Shown here one piece after another: positions 42,756-51,697 of a stretch of 64,000 nt of DNA (position 1 is its first letter; each line of letters opens with the position of its first letter). The stretch is from the NCBI GenBank assembly GCA_044228795.1, contig JBGAUE010000016.1, positions 20,273 through 84,272 of the forward strand. The letters run 5' to 3'. The notes under the pieces are model-generated. The model saw only the letters and a list, made by a program, of their open reading frames with translations, did no database searches and had not been told where the DNA came from. The translations under genes and the position numbers were made by a program. Source of the DNA: M0108 sp044228795 (GTDB lineage: Bacteria > Pseudomonadota > Gammaproteobacteria > Chromatiales > Chromatiaceae).

Positions 42756-43021
42756 TCGCCCTCTCCGAAATGGTCGGCGATGAGATTCTCCAAGGCGGCA
42801 CAGGCCTGGGCTTCGTCCTCACCCTGAATGTAAAGCGTAATGCGTGCCCCTTGCGCAGCGGCCAGCATCATGACACCCATGATGCTCTTGCCATTGACCT
42901 TGCGCCCATCGCGCTCGACCTGGATTAAGCTGGCGAAGGCACCCGCGCAGGTGACGAATTTGGCGGAGGCGCGGGCATGCAGACCCAGCCGGTTGATGAT
43001 TTCCACTTCCTTGGTAATCAA
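42752..43021 (-). CDS. ptsH: Phosphocarrier protein HPr
   Basis: 89 residues. Phosphorylated on His15 by EI and on Ser46 by HprK. The TTG at 43021 is chosen as start: it overlaps the EIIA stop as TTGA, has GGGAG seven bases upstream, and puts GLHARAS and NGKSIMG exactly at His15 and Ser46, the canonical numbers. An ATG at 43045 would add eight residues that no HPr has. NPr/HPr cannot be told apart with certainty. Confidence 0.92.
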   Translation of the reverse strand: MITKEVEIINRLGLHARASAKFVTCAGAFASLIQVERDGRKVNGKSIMGVMMLAAAQGARITLYIQGEDEAQACAALENLIADHFGEGE

Positions 43022-43443
43022 GGCATGGCTCCCATGGCCGCGCACTGCTGGCTAGCGCAGATCAGGACGCCATCGCGCCCCCCGGTCTCTGCCTTGGCGG
43101 CCAGCTCTACCAAGGGCAGTCTGGCGTAATTCAGTGCCCGGACCAGCATCGGCAAGTTCAGACCGGCGATGATCTGGATCGGTCCAGGCCCATCTTGCAG
43201 TGAGCAGGCAATGTTGGCAGGCGTGGAGCCGTAAAGGTCGGCGAGGACGAGAACGCCGTCCCCGCTATCGACCTCCGAAGCTAGCCTTAGTGCCTCGTTA
43301 CACAAGAGGTCGCGTTGGGTTTCGTCGGTGACCGCCAGGGTACGGGCAGCGACCGGGCAGGTGCCACCCAGAATACGCGTGGCGGTGTAAAGCAAATTGG
43401 CGCCGATATCGCCGTGAGTGATGAGAAGGATTCCAACGCTCAT
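43018..43443 (-). CDS. PTS EIIA of the mannose/fructose family
   Basis: 141 residues, single-domain EIIA-Man fold: VGILLITHGDIGANLL with the phosphorylatable His10, VLVLADLYGSTPANIA, IIAGLNLPMLVRAL. It probably accepts phosphate from HPr. As no EIIB/EIIC genes follow, it is likely a regulatory end point, as in the proteobacterial hprK-rapZ-EIIA-HPr-EI clusters. Overlaps rapZ by 4 bases and ptsH by 4 bases. Confidence 0.9.
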   Translation of the reverse strand: MSVGILLITHGDIGANLLYTATRILGGTCPVAARTLAVTDETQRDLLCNEALRLASEVDSGDGVLVLADLYGSTPANIACSLQDGPGPIQIIAGLNLPMLVRALNYARLPLVELAAKAETGGRDGVLICASQQCAAMGAMP

Positions 43444-44303
43444 GAGAGTTCCCGGTGGCGGAGCATGACTTTGCGGCCCTGGGCGGTGAAGTGGTCGCGC
43501 AGTCTTTCCCCAATATAGACCGAGCGATGCTGGCCGCCCGTGCAGCCGATGGCGATAGTGAGGTAACTGCGCCCATCGGCCTCGAAGCGCGGTACCCAGC
43601 GTTCAAAGAAGCGGGACAGGTCCTGGACCATCTCCGTAACCTCGGGGGACTCCTCCAGGAAGCGGGCGACCTCGGGGTCGCGGCCGGTTTGGGGGCGGAG
43701 ATGGGGCTGCCAGTGGGGATTCGGCAGACAGCGGACATCGATAACAAAATCCACGTCACGGGGTACGCCCTGTTTGAAGCCGAAGGTCTGTATGAGGAGC
43801 GAGACCTGGCGCGGGATCGATTCCTGGAAGTGGCCCAGCACCCGGTCACGCAACTGATGGACATTGGTGTGGGTGGTATCGATGCGCAGGTCCGCGATGT
43901 CCAGGATGGGCGCCAGCAAGGTCCGCTCGAGTTTGATGGCCTCCGCTAGGGACCGATTTTCGGCGGTGAGGGGATGTTTACGGCGGGTCTCGCTGAAGCG
44001 CTTGATCAGGGACTCGGGGCTCGCCTCCAGATAAAGGACGTGACACTCGCCCCCACGTCCTCGCAGGTCGGCTACCAGTCCCGGGACCTCGCCGAGCCGC
44101 TCGGGCTGGTTACGGGCGTCGATACCGACGGCCGTGCGTGTCATCTGTGGGCTGGTGGCGTCCTCCAGGCCACGCGCCAGTTCGCGCAGCAGAAACAGGG
44201 GCAGATTGTCGATACAGTAGAAGCCGAGATCCTCGAGGGTGTGGAGGGCAACGCTCTTACCCGAGCCGGAGAGGCCGCTGACGATAATGAGCCTTATACC
44301 CAC
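43440..44303 (-). CDS. rapZ: RNase adapter protein RapZ
   Basis: 287 residues. Walker A VSGLSGSGKSVALHTLEDLG, SFGFKQGVPRDVDFVIDVR, and the C-terminal IAIGCTGGQHRSVYIGERL. In enterobacteria RapZ binds amino-sugar precursor and guides RNase E to the small RNA GlmZ; ATPase activity toward nucleotides is known elsewhere. GTG 44303 is the start, with GGAG seven bases upstream inside hprK; the two genes overlap by 10 bases. Confidence 0.95.
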   Translation of the reverse strand: MGIRLIIVSGLSGSGKSVALHTLEDLGFYCIDNLPLFLLRELARGLEDATSPQMTRTAVGIDARNQPERLGEVPGLVADLRGRGGECHVLYLEASPESLIKRFSETRRKHPLTAENRSLAEAIKLERTLLAPILDIADLRIDTTHTNVHQLRDRVLGHFQESIPRQVSLLIQTFGFKQGVPRDVDFVIDVRCLPNPHWQPHLRPQTGRDPEVARFLEESPEVTEMVQDLSRFFERWVPRFEADGRSYLTIAIGCTGGQHRSVYIGERLRDHFTAQGRKVMLRHRELS

Positions 44304-45262
44304 TCAGGATCTCCATCGGGTGCCTGGCCTTGCAGGGCGCGCAGCTGGCGCTCGGTGAAATCGATACCCGCGTCATAGCCTCGGCTGCGCTGAACCTGGC
44401 TGCGCACCGCCGCCTCTACCAGGATCGCCAGGTTGCGTCCGGGGGCGACGGGCATGGTGACCTCAGGGATGCTGACGCCGAGGATGGTCCGCATGGTTTT
44501 GGACCCACCCAGGCGGTCGATGCCGAGCAGTCCGGCGGCGTCCAGGGTGCGCAGGTTGACAATGAGGTTGAGCCGCTTGCGCTGGCGGACAGCGCTTTCG
44601 CCAAACATGGCGCGAATGTTGAGGATGCCGAGTCCGCGCACCTCCAGGAAATCACGGAGCAGGGGCGGACAAAATCCCTCGAGCATCTCTGGGGCCAGGT
44701 TGGCGAACTCGGGGGCATCGTCGGCGATCAAACGATGGCCACGGTTGATCAGTTCCAGCGCCAACTCACTCTTGCCCACCGCGGGATCGCCGATCAGGAG
44801 TACCCCGGTACCCAACACCTCCATGAAGACGCCATGAATGACGACGCGGGGGGCTAACTTGAGGGTGAGGTAGTAGTGCAGATAGCCAATGATCTCCTCG
44901 TCTGGCAGGGGCGAGGCTAGTAGCGGGATACCCAGGCGCTGGGATGCCGCCAACAGGTGAGGGTCGGGCTCGATGCCTTGGGCGAGGATAATGGCCGCGG
45001 GTTGGCTGGTAAGCTGACGGTTCAGTGCATCCCGACGAGCGTCATCGCTCATGTCCTCGAGATAGCGCTGCTCGGCCAGGCCTATGACCTGGAGGCGATT
45101 CGGGTGGATACCGTTGAGCGGGCCGACCAGGGATTGACGACCGAGGGTACCTTCCCCGCCCAGCAGGGGAATAGGCGGGTGGGGTGGGGCTGTCAACCAT
45201 TTCAGTTGGAGGCGCGGACCCATGCGTTCGACCAGGCCGTTGAGGGTGCGCAACTTATTCAT
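44294..45262 (-). CDS. hprK: HPr kinase/phosphorylase
   Basis: 322 residues, bifunctional enzyme phosphorylating and dephosphorylating Ser46 of HPr. P-loop GDPAVGKSELALELINRGH, catalytic ADDAPEF, and the signature EVRGLGILNIRAMFG. The N-terminal regulatory domain is complete. Presence of HprK and a Ser46-bearing HPr in the same operon means the cascade can be tuned by energy state. ATG overlaps the ptsN stop. Confidence 0.95.
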   Translation of the reverse strand: MNKLRTLNGLVERMGPRLQLKWLTAPPHPPIPLLGGEGTLGRQSLVGPLNGIHPNRLQVIGLAEQRYLEDMSDDARRDALNRQLTSQPAAIILAQGIEPDPHLLAASQRLGIPLLASPLPDEEIIGYLHYYLTLKLAPRVVIHGVFMEVLGTGVLLIGDPAVGKSELALELINRGHRLIADDAPEFANLAPEMLEGFCPPLLRDFLEVRGLGILNIRAMFGESAVRQRKRLNLIVNLRTLDAAGLLGIDRLGGSKTMRTILGVSIPEVTMPVAPGRNLAILVEAAVRSQVQRSRGYDAGIDFTERQLRALQGQAPDGDPEWV

Positions 45263-45729
45263 CCATCTGGCGACAAGTCGGCGCCGCCCAAGATCAGGCC
45301 TAGGAGGGTGGCCGGTTCATTGGTCTGGCGTAACCGCCCCCGGAATTCTTCATCTCCGAACAGTCCTGCCAATTGGGCTAGGAGTTGGAGATGAACCTCG
45401 GTAGCGGCTTCGGGGACTAGCATGGCGAAGGCCAGGTCCACTGGCTGCTCATCGATGGCGTCGAAGTCCAGGGGATGACGGACCTGCACGAAGGCGCCGA
45501 TGGCCTCGCCCGCCTCCTTGACACGGGCATGGGGCAGGGCGACGCCGTGGCCGAGACCGGTACTGCCCAGGCGTTCGCGTTCCAGCAACCTCTCAAGGAT
45601 GCTGTCGGTGTGTAATTGGGGCTGGGCGGAAGATAGCAGTCCGGCGAGGACCTCCAGCAGGCGCTTTTTGCTTGTAACTTCCACGCCGCCAGCGATACGC
45701 TCGACGGTGAGGAACTGGGGAGGAAACAT
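45259..45729 (-). CDS. ptsN: PTS EIIA-Ntr protein PtsN
   Basis: 156 residues. EIIA-Ntr is the output of the nitrogen PTS and controls potassium transport and stress signalling. The phosphorylatable histidine sits in LGHGVALPHARVKE, and FVQVRHPLDFDAIDEQPVDL follows. ATG 45729 has GGGAG nine bases upstream; the in-frame TTG nine bases earlier is less likely. Located just after hpf and rpoN as in most gammaproteobacteria. Confidence 0.93.
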   Translation of the reverse strand: MFPPQFLTVERIAGGVEVTSKKRLLEVLAGLLSSAQPQLHTDSILERLLERERLGSTGLGHGVALPHARVKEAGEAIGAFVQVRHPLDFDAIDEQPVDLAFAMLVPEAATEVHLQLLAQLAGLFGDEEFRGRLRQTNEPATLLGLILGGADLSPDG

Positions 45730-45840
45730 CGAAGGCAACTCCCGATGAGGCTTGATGATGGATAAGGCGTCTTGCGGTCGACGCTGCCCAACCCAGGGCG
45801 AGGCAGCGTCGGCGCGGATTATGGCACGGCCTCGCGTCCC

Positions 45841-46161
45841 TTACTCACTTTCCGTGACTTTGGGGACGGGCGCGCGGTGCTCACTCTTTTTCTCCTTGTG
45901 CTTGATGATCTGGCGATCAAGCTTGTCGCTCAAGGCATCGATGGCCGCGTACATGTCCTCCTCGGTGGCCTCGGCATGGATATTGCCGCCATTGATCTGG
46001 ATGGTAGCCTCGGCACTGTGTCGCAACTTTTCGACGGCGAGAACGACGTGGGCGTCCAGAACATGGTCGAAATGCCGGGAAAGACGTTCAAAGCGGCTCT
46101 CGACATAGTTGCGCATAGCCTCGGTGATCTCGACATGATGGCCCGTCAAGTTTATTTGCAT
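45841..46161 (-). CDS. hpf: Short ribosome hibernation promoting factor HPF
   Basis: 106 residues: QINLTGHHVEITEAMRNYVE, the HPF/RaiA dsRBD-like fold, ending in a basic HKEKKSEHRAPVPK tail. No long-form C-terminal dimerisation domain. It dimerises idle 70S ribosomes in stationary phase. Only ATG 46161 begins the family domain; the open frame upstream is spurious. Between rpoN and ptsN, the usual position. Confidence 0.95.
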   Translation of the reverse strand: MQINLTGHHVEITEAMRNYVESRFERLSRHFDHVLDAHVVLAVEKLRHSAEATIQINGGNIHAEATEEDMYAAIDALSDKLDRQIIKHKEKKSEHRAPVPKVTESE

Positions 46162-46324
46162 AGCGTGACTCCTGGGTGTCCGAAGGAATGGCCGAAAACC
46201 CGCATCCTGGGCTGGCCAAGGCGTGCGTTCCCTCGCCCTTGCCACCAACCTGGGTGGCGGATGGCGGCCCTTTCCTGGACCGCCGCGCCGCTGGCCAGAC
46301 CAGCGGGGTGACAAAAGGTGTTCC

Positions 46325-47806
46325 TCATGCCAGCCGGCGGCGCTCGTTCGAGGCCGCGATGCCCATATTTTCCCGGTACTTTGCCACGGTCCGGCGCGCC
46401 ACATTGATGCCCCGATCGCAAAGAATAGCGGCAATTCTCTGATCACTGAATGGCTTGGAGGGAGGTTCGGTGGCGACGAGCTTGCGAATCTGGGCGCGGA
46501 TGGCGACGGAGGAACACTCCCCACCCTCGGCGGTATTAACGTGGCTGGAGAAGAAATACTTGAACTCGTAGGTGCCGCGCGGGGTGTGCATGAATTTCTG
46601 AGTAGTCACCCGGGAAACGGTGGATTCGTGCAGTTCCAAGGCCTCGGCCACGTCGCGCAAGACCATGGATTTCATGGCCTCCTCGCCCTGTTCGAGAAAT
46701 TCCCACTGCATCTCTACGATCTTGGTCGCCACCCGTAGCACGGTATCGTTGCGGCTGATCAGGCTCTTGATAAACCAGCGTGCCTCTTGGAGGTGGTTGC
46801 GCAAAAAGGCATTGGTATCGCTCTGATCGGCGCGCCGGATGAGTTTGGCGTAATCGGCGTTGACGCGCAGCCGGGGCGTGCTCTCAGGGTTCAGCTCCAC
46901 CACCCAGCCCCCATCCTTCTTGCGCACAAAGACGTCTGGAATCACATACTCGGGCTTGCTCTCGGCGATCAGGTTGCCGGGACGGGGATGCAGGCCGCGG
47001 ATCTCGACGATGGCGGCGGCGATGGCCTCGGGTGTCAAATCGAGTTGACGCTGGATACGGTCCAGGTCGTTGCGCGACAGGGCGGTGAAACAATGATCAC
47101 AGATGGCGATAGCATCCTGGGTGGCAGGGGAGGGGTTCGGGCGCTGGTGCAACTGGATCAACAGGCACTCAGCCAGGTCCCGAGCGCCAACGCCTGGGGG
47201 GTCCAGGGCCTGGATGCGGTGCAGGACGGTCTCGATCTCCGCCAACGTCAGTTTCTCGTCTCCCAGAACCTCCAGTAACTCCTCGCAGCTTTGGCCAAGG
47301 TAGCCGGCGGGGTCGATGGCATCGACGATGGTGGTGGCGATGGCTAGCTCGGTGTCATCGAGACGGAGCAGGTTGAGCTGCCAGTGCAGAAAGTCCTGGA
47401 GGGTTTCAGCGCGGCTCTGTTGGGCGAAGATGTCGAAGTCGCCATCATCCCCTCCGCCTCCAGGAACATGACCGTCGAAGTGGTCTGTCCACTCGCTGTC
47501 GACGGGCAACTCGTTGGGAATGGCGTTGTCATCCGGGGAAAACTCCCGATCCAGCCGCGCCTCGCTAGTCTGTTCCTGGTCAACCTGTGCGCCCTCCTGG
47601 TCCGGGTCCAGGGTTGGGCGCTCGCTGACATCCTCGGCCAGACGTTCGGCCTCCTCGGCGTTTTCCAACATGAGGTTGGAGTCCAGCGCATCCTGGATCT
47701 CCTCACGAAGTTCCAGGGTCGATAGTTGCAGCAGGCGGATGGCTTGCTGTAACTGCGGCGTCATGGTCAGGTGCTGACCAAGCCGAAGCTGGATCGATTG
47801 CTTCAT
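46325..47806 (-). CDS. rpoN: RNA polymerase sigma-54 factor RpoN
   Basis: 493 residues. Region I QLRLGQHLTMTPQLQQAIRLLQ contacts activators, an acidic region II follows, then the core-binding and HTH regions (HESTVSRVTTQKFMHTPRGTYEFKYFFSS) and the RpoN box ARRTVAKYRE that reads the -24 element. It needs bacterial enhancer-binding proteins, none of which is in the window. 163 bases separate it from hpf and 188 from lptB; both gaps show no clear elements. Confidence 0.96.
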   Translation of the reverse strand: MKQSIQLRLGQHLTMTPQLQQAIRLLQLSTLELREEIQDALDSNLMLENAEEAERLAEDVSERPTLDPDQEGAQVDQEQTSEARLDREFSPDDNAIPNELPVDSEWTDHFDGHVPGGGGDDGDFDIFAQQSRAETLQDFLHWQLNLLRLDDTELAIATTIVDAIDPAGYLGQSCEELLEVLGDEKLTLAEIETVLHRIQALDPPGVGARDLAECLLIQLHQRPNPSPATQDAIAICDHCFTALSRNDLDRIQRQLDLTPEAIAAAIVEIRGLHPRPGNLIAESKPEYVIPDVFVRKKDGGWVVELNPESTPRLRVNADYAKLIRRADQSDTNAFLRNHLQEARWFIKSLISRNDTVLRVATKIVEMQWEFLEQGEEAMKSMVLRDVAEALELHESTVSRVTTQKFMHTPRGTYEFKYFFSSHVNTAEGGECSSVAIRAQIRKLVATEPPSKPFSDQRIAAILCDRGINVARRTVAKYRENMGIAASNERRRLA

Positions 47807-47994
47807 GAGGGATAAGGTTTAAACCTGGTATGAGACTTGAATATCAAGAGCACATAGTTAAGTGTAGCTGAAATGCGGGCGGACGACTAAGCCGGCCCTC
47901 GGCGCTCATCCTCATGACCCCCCCTTTACTAAGTTCGGAGCAGCGTAGAACAAGGCGCGCTGATTATTGTCGGCCCTGGTCAACGGGAGCCTGA

Positions 47995-48720
47995 TCACAG
48001 CCGGAAATGCTCACCTAGATAGACTGACCGGACCTGGGCATCGTCCAGCAGTGCCTGGGGAGCGCCCTCCGCAATGACCTGGCCCTCGTTAATGATGTAG
48101 GCCCGGTCACAGATATCGAGTGTCTCGCGGACATTGTGGTCGGTGATGAGGATACCGATGCCCCGGTCGCGCAGGTGGGCGACAATCTTCTTGATGTCGC
48201 CCACGGCAATGGGATCGACGCCGGCGAAGGGTTCGTCCAATAGCATGACCTTCGGCGCCACGGCCAGGGCCCGGGCAATCTCCAGGCGCCGCCTTTCTCC
48301 ACCGGAGAGGCTCATGGCCAGGGAATCGGCGACATGGGCGATACCTAATTCCTCCAGCAGGTCAAGGCAACGGCTAAGGCGGTGATTCCGATCCAGATCC
48401 CTACGCGTCTCTAGTACCGCCAGGAGATTGTCCTGAGCACTCAGCTTGCGAAAGACCGAGGCCTCCTGGGCCAGATAGCTCAGTCCCCGTTGCGCCCGTA
48501 CATGCATGGGTTTGCCACTGATGACCTGGTTTTCCAACCAGATTTCCCCTTGATCGGCGGCAATCAGGCCGACAATCATATAAAAGCATGTGGTCTTGCC
48601 AGCACCGTTGGGTCCGAGAAGCCCTACCACTTCGCCGGCATCTACGTCAACGCTGACACCCCTTACCACATGACGTTGACGATAATTCTTGACGAGGTCG
48701 CGGGCGCGCAGGGTGCTCAT
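47995..48720 (-). CDS. lptB: LPS export ATPase LptB
   Basis: 241-residue ABC ATPase of the LptB2FGC complex that pulls LPS from the inner membrane. Walker A LLGPNGAGKTTCF, signature LSGGERRRLEIARAL, Walker B VMLLDEPFAGVDP, H-loop ITDHNVRETL. ATG overlaps the lptA stop. Gene order lptC-lptA-lptB-rpoN is the conserved one. Confidence 0.96.
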   Translation of the reverse strand: MSTLRARDLVKNYRQRHVVRGVSVDVDAGEVVGLLGPNGAGKTTCFYMIVGLIAADQGEIWLENQVISGKPMHVRAQRGLSYLAQEASVFRKLSAQDNLLAVLETRRDLDRNHRLSRCLDLLEELGIAHVADSLAMSLSGGERRRLEIARALAVAPKVMLLDEPFAGVDPIAVGDIKKIVAHLRDRGIGILITDHNVRETLDICDRAYIINEGQVIAEGAPQALLDDAQVRSVYLGEHFRL

Positions 48721-49259
48721 GGTTTGGAGGGCGGGGTGATGTGGATCTTTACCCGCTCCTTGCCGTTGGCACTGGCCCCGGCCTTGACCCTGGCGTTGAT
48801 GCGGTCGTAGAGGATGCGGTCACTGCGGAAGGTGTCGGTGCCCTGAAAGACGACGGCTTGGTCGATGAGGGTGAGTTTGTCCTTGTCGGCCTGGTATTCC
48901 ATCCGCAGGGCCTCAGCCTGGACCGGCTTTTCCTCGCCCTCGATCGCCTGTTTATAGGTCGCAGGTTTACCGATGGCGATCACCAACTCCGGGCGTTTGT
49001 CCTCGGCGTGGTGAATGGTGACCTGATCGGCGCGGATCTCCAGACTACCCTGCCGCACGATGACGTTTCCCGAATAGAGACTCAGATGCTTGGCCTCGTC
49101 TAACTCGGCGTTGTCGGCTTCTAGGTACAGGGGTTGTTGCTGGTCGCTTTCCAGAGCAAAGGCTGGGTTGGCAAAGATCAAGAAGAGGCCGAGTAGGGGC
49201 GAAAGGCCTGGCCATTCCCGCGAGGGCCGCAGGGCGTGGGCAAAATATCCCTTGATCAT
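48717..49259 (-). CDS. lptA: Periplasmic LPS bridge protein LptA
   Basis: 180 residues with an N-terminal signal sequence (PLLGLFLIFANPAFALE, cleavage likely after FALA-like FAL) and the OstA beta-jellyroll: LYLEADNAELDEAKHLSLYSG, VIVRQGSLEIRADQVTIHH. It polymerises between LptC and LptD to carry LPS. ATG 49259 overlaps the lptC stop; the frame upstream is a shadow. Confidence 0.92.
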   Translation of the reverse strand: MIKGYFAHALRPSREWPGLSPLLGLFLIFANPAFALESDQQQPLYLEADNAELDEAKHLSLYSGNVIVRQGSLEIRADQVTIHHAEDKRPELVIAIGKPATYKQAIEGEEKPVQAEALRMEYQADKDKLTLIDQAVVFQGTDTFRSDRILYDRINARVKAGASANGKERVKIHITPPSKP

Positions 49260-49933
49260 GGGTTCTCCTCGGTAACTTGATCGGCCGGGTCCGGGGTCAT
49301 GTTCCATCTCGGGTTCTTGTCCAGGTTCGGGTTCAGAGGCGGATCCTGTTCGGCCAGGGGCGCGGGCTTGAGGCTATATTCTAGACTCACGCGGCCGAAG
49401 AGGCGGGCACGCAGGCTCTCGCCGAACCAGGCTTCGCCCCCGCGTGGGCTGTTCAGCCAATCCGCGCCACGGGTGGCGTAAAGGGGCTGATCAGTGCGGG
49501 CATAGTCCTCATTGGGCCAGACGAAAACCTCCTGGGTTTCGACTTGGAGGGGCGGATTGTCCCGGCCAGCCTCGCGGTTCAGATACACCTTGCCCTGGAG
49601 TCGGACCTCCTCGGCCTTCTCAGCAACCCATCCGCGCTCAGACTTGAGCAACCAGGGTGGTCCGGCTTCAGGGAACAGGGTCAAGTGTGGCTCGTCAAGT
49701 TCACTGCCCGCTCCATCCGGGTAATGCCGCGCCTCTTTGGCGACCAGGCGCCGTTGGGGCCGCCCCTTTGCGTCCAGCATGGTGACTCTCAGTCCCTCGA
49801 TAGTGTGATCTGGCTGGCCTTGGGTTCTGTCCTTCCCCTCCTGGAGATCGTCGCTCACCCTCCCTAGCCACCAGGCGGTCGCGGCCAGCAGGGTAAGTAG
49901 AAATGGCAGCAGGCGCTGGCGGGTAATGCCCAT
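49256..49933 (-). CDS. lptC: LPS export protein LptC
   Basis: 225 residues: single N-terminal transmembrane anchor (LLPFLLTLLAATAWWLG) and a periplasmic jellyroll with the family pattern IEGLRVTMLDAKGRPQRRLVAKEARHYPDG and AEEVRLQGKVYLNRE. The C-terminal 40 residues (after LEYSLKPAP) are a longer, disordered tail than in E. coli. ATG 49933 puts the anchor at the N-terminus. Confidence 0.9.
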   Translation of the reverse strand: MGITRQRLLPFLLTLLAATAWWLGRVSDDLQEGKDRTQGQPDHTIEGLRVTMLDAKGRPQRRLVAKEARHYPDGAGSELDEPHLTLFPEAGPPWLLKSERGWVAEKAEEVRLQGKVYLNREAGRDNPPLQVETQEVFVWPNEDYARTDQPLYATRGADWLNSPRGGEAWFGESLRARLFGRVSLEYSLKPAPLAEQDPPLNPNLDKNPRWNMTPDPADQVTEENP

Positions 49934-49956
49934 GATGGCCGTATCGATATGGTGCC

Positions 49957-50478
49957 TCACAGGTAGCGCGCCATCATGGCCTCCAGGGTGCCCTGGGCCT
50001 CCATGATGAGTTCGCACAGATCCCTGGCCGCACCCCGGCCGCCGGGGGAACGGGTCTGCCAGTGGACATGGCGCTGGACCAGGGGGTGGGCATCGGCGAC
50101 GGCGACCGCCAGGCCGGCGCGGCGCAGGACGGGTAAATCCACCACGTCATCCCCCACATAGGCAATGGCTTCGTCCGCCAGACCCAGGCTGTTTTTCAGT
50201 TCCTCATAAGCGGCCAGTTTGTCCAGGATGCCCTGGTAGAGGTGGTTAATACCCAGGCTCGCCATGCGGATGCGCACCACCTCTGAGGATCGGCCGGTGA
50301 TGATGGCCAGGGTGACCCCGGTCTGGCGCAACATGACCATGCCATGACCATCCCGGGAGTTGAAGGCCTTGTACTCCTGGCCATCGTCACCGATAAAAAG
50401 GCTGCCGTCGGTGAGCACCCCATCCACGTCGAAAATGGCGAGTTTGATCCGGCTGGCGCGCTCAAGAATGTCACGCAT
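49957..50478 (-). CDS. kdsC: Kdo-8-phosphate phosphatase KdsC
   Basis: 173-residue C0-type HAD phosphatase releasing Kdo for lipid A. HAD motif I FDVDGVLTDGSLF, motif II IITGRSSEV, motif III near YQGILDKL, motif IV YVGDDVVDLPVL. It has no cap, consistent with the tetrameric KdsC fold. Next to kdsD and lptC as usual. Confidence 0.95.
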   Translation of the reverse strand: MRDILERASRIKLAIFDVDGVLTDGSLFIGDDGQEYKAFNSRDGHGMVMLRQTGVTLAIITGRSSEVVRIRMASLGINHLYQGILDKLAAYEELKNSLGLADEAIAYVGDDVVDLPVLRRAGLAVAVADAHPLVQRHVHWQTRSPGGRGAARDLCELIMEAQGTLEAMMARYL

Positions 50479-50504
50479 GATTGTGAGTCCCCCGTTCGAA
50501 AATG

Positions 50505-51512
50505 CTAGACCACGCCCGCTCGCAGCAGGTCGTGCATGTTCAAAGCCCCGACCAGTTGTCCCGCCTCGTCCACCACTAGCAAGGCGTTGATCTTGCGTTC
50601 CTCCATGACAAGCAGAGCCTCGGCGGCGAGGATGCCGGCCGTCACCGTGATAGGATGGCGGGTCATGACGCTATCGACCTGGGTGGCGTGGAGGTCAAGG
50701 GCGCCATCCAGTGTCCGTCGCAGGTCGCCATCCGTATAGATACCCACGAGATGTCCCTTCCCGTCGACGATTGCGCTCATGCCCAGCCCCTTGCGCGTCA
50801 TCTCGATCAGCGTCTCTTTAAGCAGGGTGCCCGGAGGCACCTTTGGGATGGCCTGGTCCCGGTGCATGATGTCATCGACGTGTAGCAGCAGGCGTCGCCC
50901 CAGGGTACCCGCGGGGTGGGAGCGGGCGAAGTCATCACGGGTAAACCCCCGGCTCTCCAATAAGGCGACCGCTAGGGCGTCGCCCATGGCCAGGGCCGCC
51001 GTGGTACTGGCGGTGGGTGCCAGGCCCAAGGGACAGGCCTCTTCGGTAACGCTGACATCGAGGTTGACGTCGGCGCCTTGCGCCAGGGTCGACCGCGGGT
51101 TCCCGGTCAAGCTGATCAGGGGGACGCCTAGGCGTTTGATCAGTGGCAGGATCAGGAGGATTTCCTCGGTCTCGCCGGAATTGGAAAGGGCCAGGACCAG
51201 GTCGTCGGGAGTGATCATGCCCAGGTCACCATGGCTGGCCTCCCCGGGGTGGACGAAGAAGGCCGGGCTGCCGGTGCTGGCCAGGGTGGCGGCGATCTTG
51301 CCGGCGATGTGCCCGGACTTACCCATGCCCAGGACCACGATGCGGCCCCGGCAGCCGAGCATGAAGTGACAGGCGCGCGCGAAGCCCTCGTCGAGGCGCT
51401 CCACCAAGGCCAGCACGGCGCTAGCCTCGGTCTCGAGGACCGCCCGGCCCAGGGCGCGCATCTTCTCGGCACGGTCGGGATTGATCAAGGGGGGTGGCTC
51501 TGCTGTGACCAT
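50505..51512 (-). CDS. kdsD: Arabinose-5-phosphate isomerase KdsD
   Basis: 335 residues: SIS domain (VLGMGKSGHIAGKIAATLAS, LALSNSGETEEIL) plus two CBS repeats (from about residue 210). Supplies arabinose-5-phosphate for Kdo. Divergent from mlaF, with a 185-base gap. Confidence 0.95.
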   Translation of the reverse strand: MVTAEPPPLINPDRAEKMRALGRAVLETEASAVLALVERLDEGFARACHFMLGCRGRIVVLGMGKSGHIAGKIAATLASTGSPAFFVHPGEASHGDLGMITPDDLVLALSNSGETEEILLILPLIKRLGVPLISLTGNPRSTLAQGADVNLDVSVTEEACPLGLAPTASTTAALAMGDALAVALLESRGFTRDDFARSHPAGTLGRRLLLHVDDIMHRDQAIPKVPPGTLLKETLIEMTRKGLGMSAIVDGKGHLVGIYTDGDLRRTLDGALDLHATQVDSVMTRHPITVTAGILAAEALLVMEERKINALLVVDEAGQLVGALNMHDLLRAGVV

Positions 51513-51626
51513 GACCTGGGGATTGTTTCAGAGGCGTCGCGGCCACGCAAGGGCGATGCGGACCGGCGTGGCAGATCGGGGTGTTCCGCGCCTGGAGGCC
51601 AGATCGGGCGTGGGCGTCGGTTTGGC

Positions 51627-51655
51627 TTGACGCTTGCTAGAGGGAAGGGGACAAT
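51627..51655 (+). promoter_or_regulatory. Candidate promoter of the mla operon
   Basis: A -35 TTGACG (51627-51632) and -10 GACAAT (51650-51655) with exactly 17 bases between, about 42 bases before the mlaF ATG. Five and four of six positions match sigma-70 consensus, so moderate support only. Confidence 0.45.
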
Positions 51656-51697
51656 TTAAACATTTGTTATCGCCTTACGGCGGCGGGAATCGGGCAT

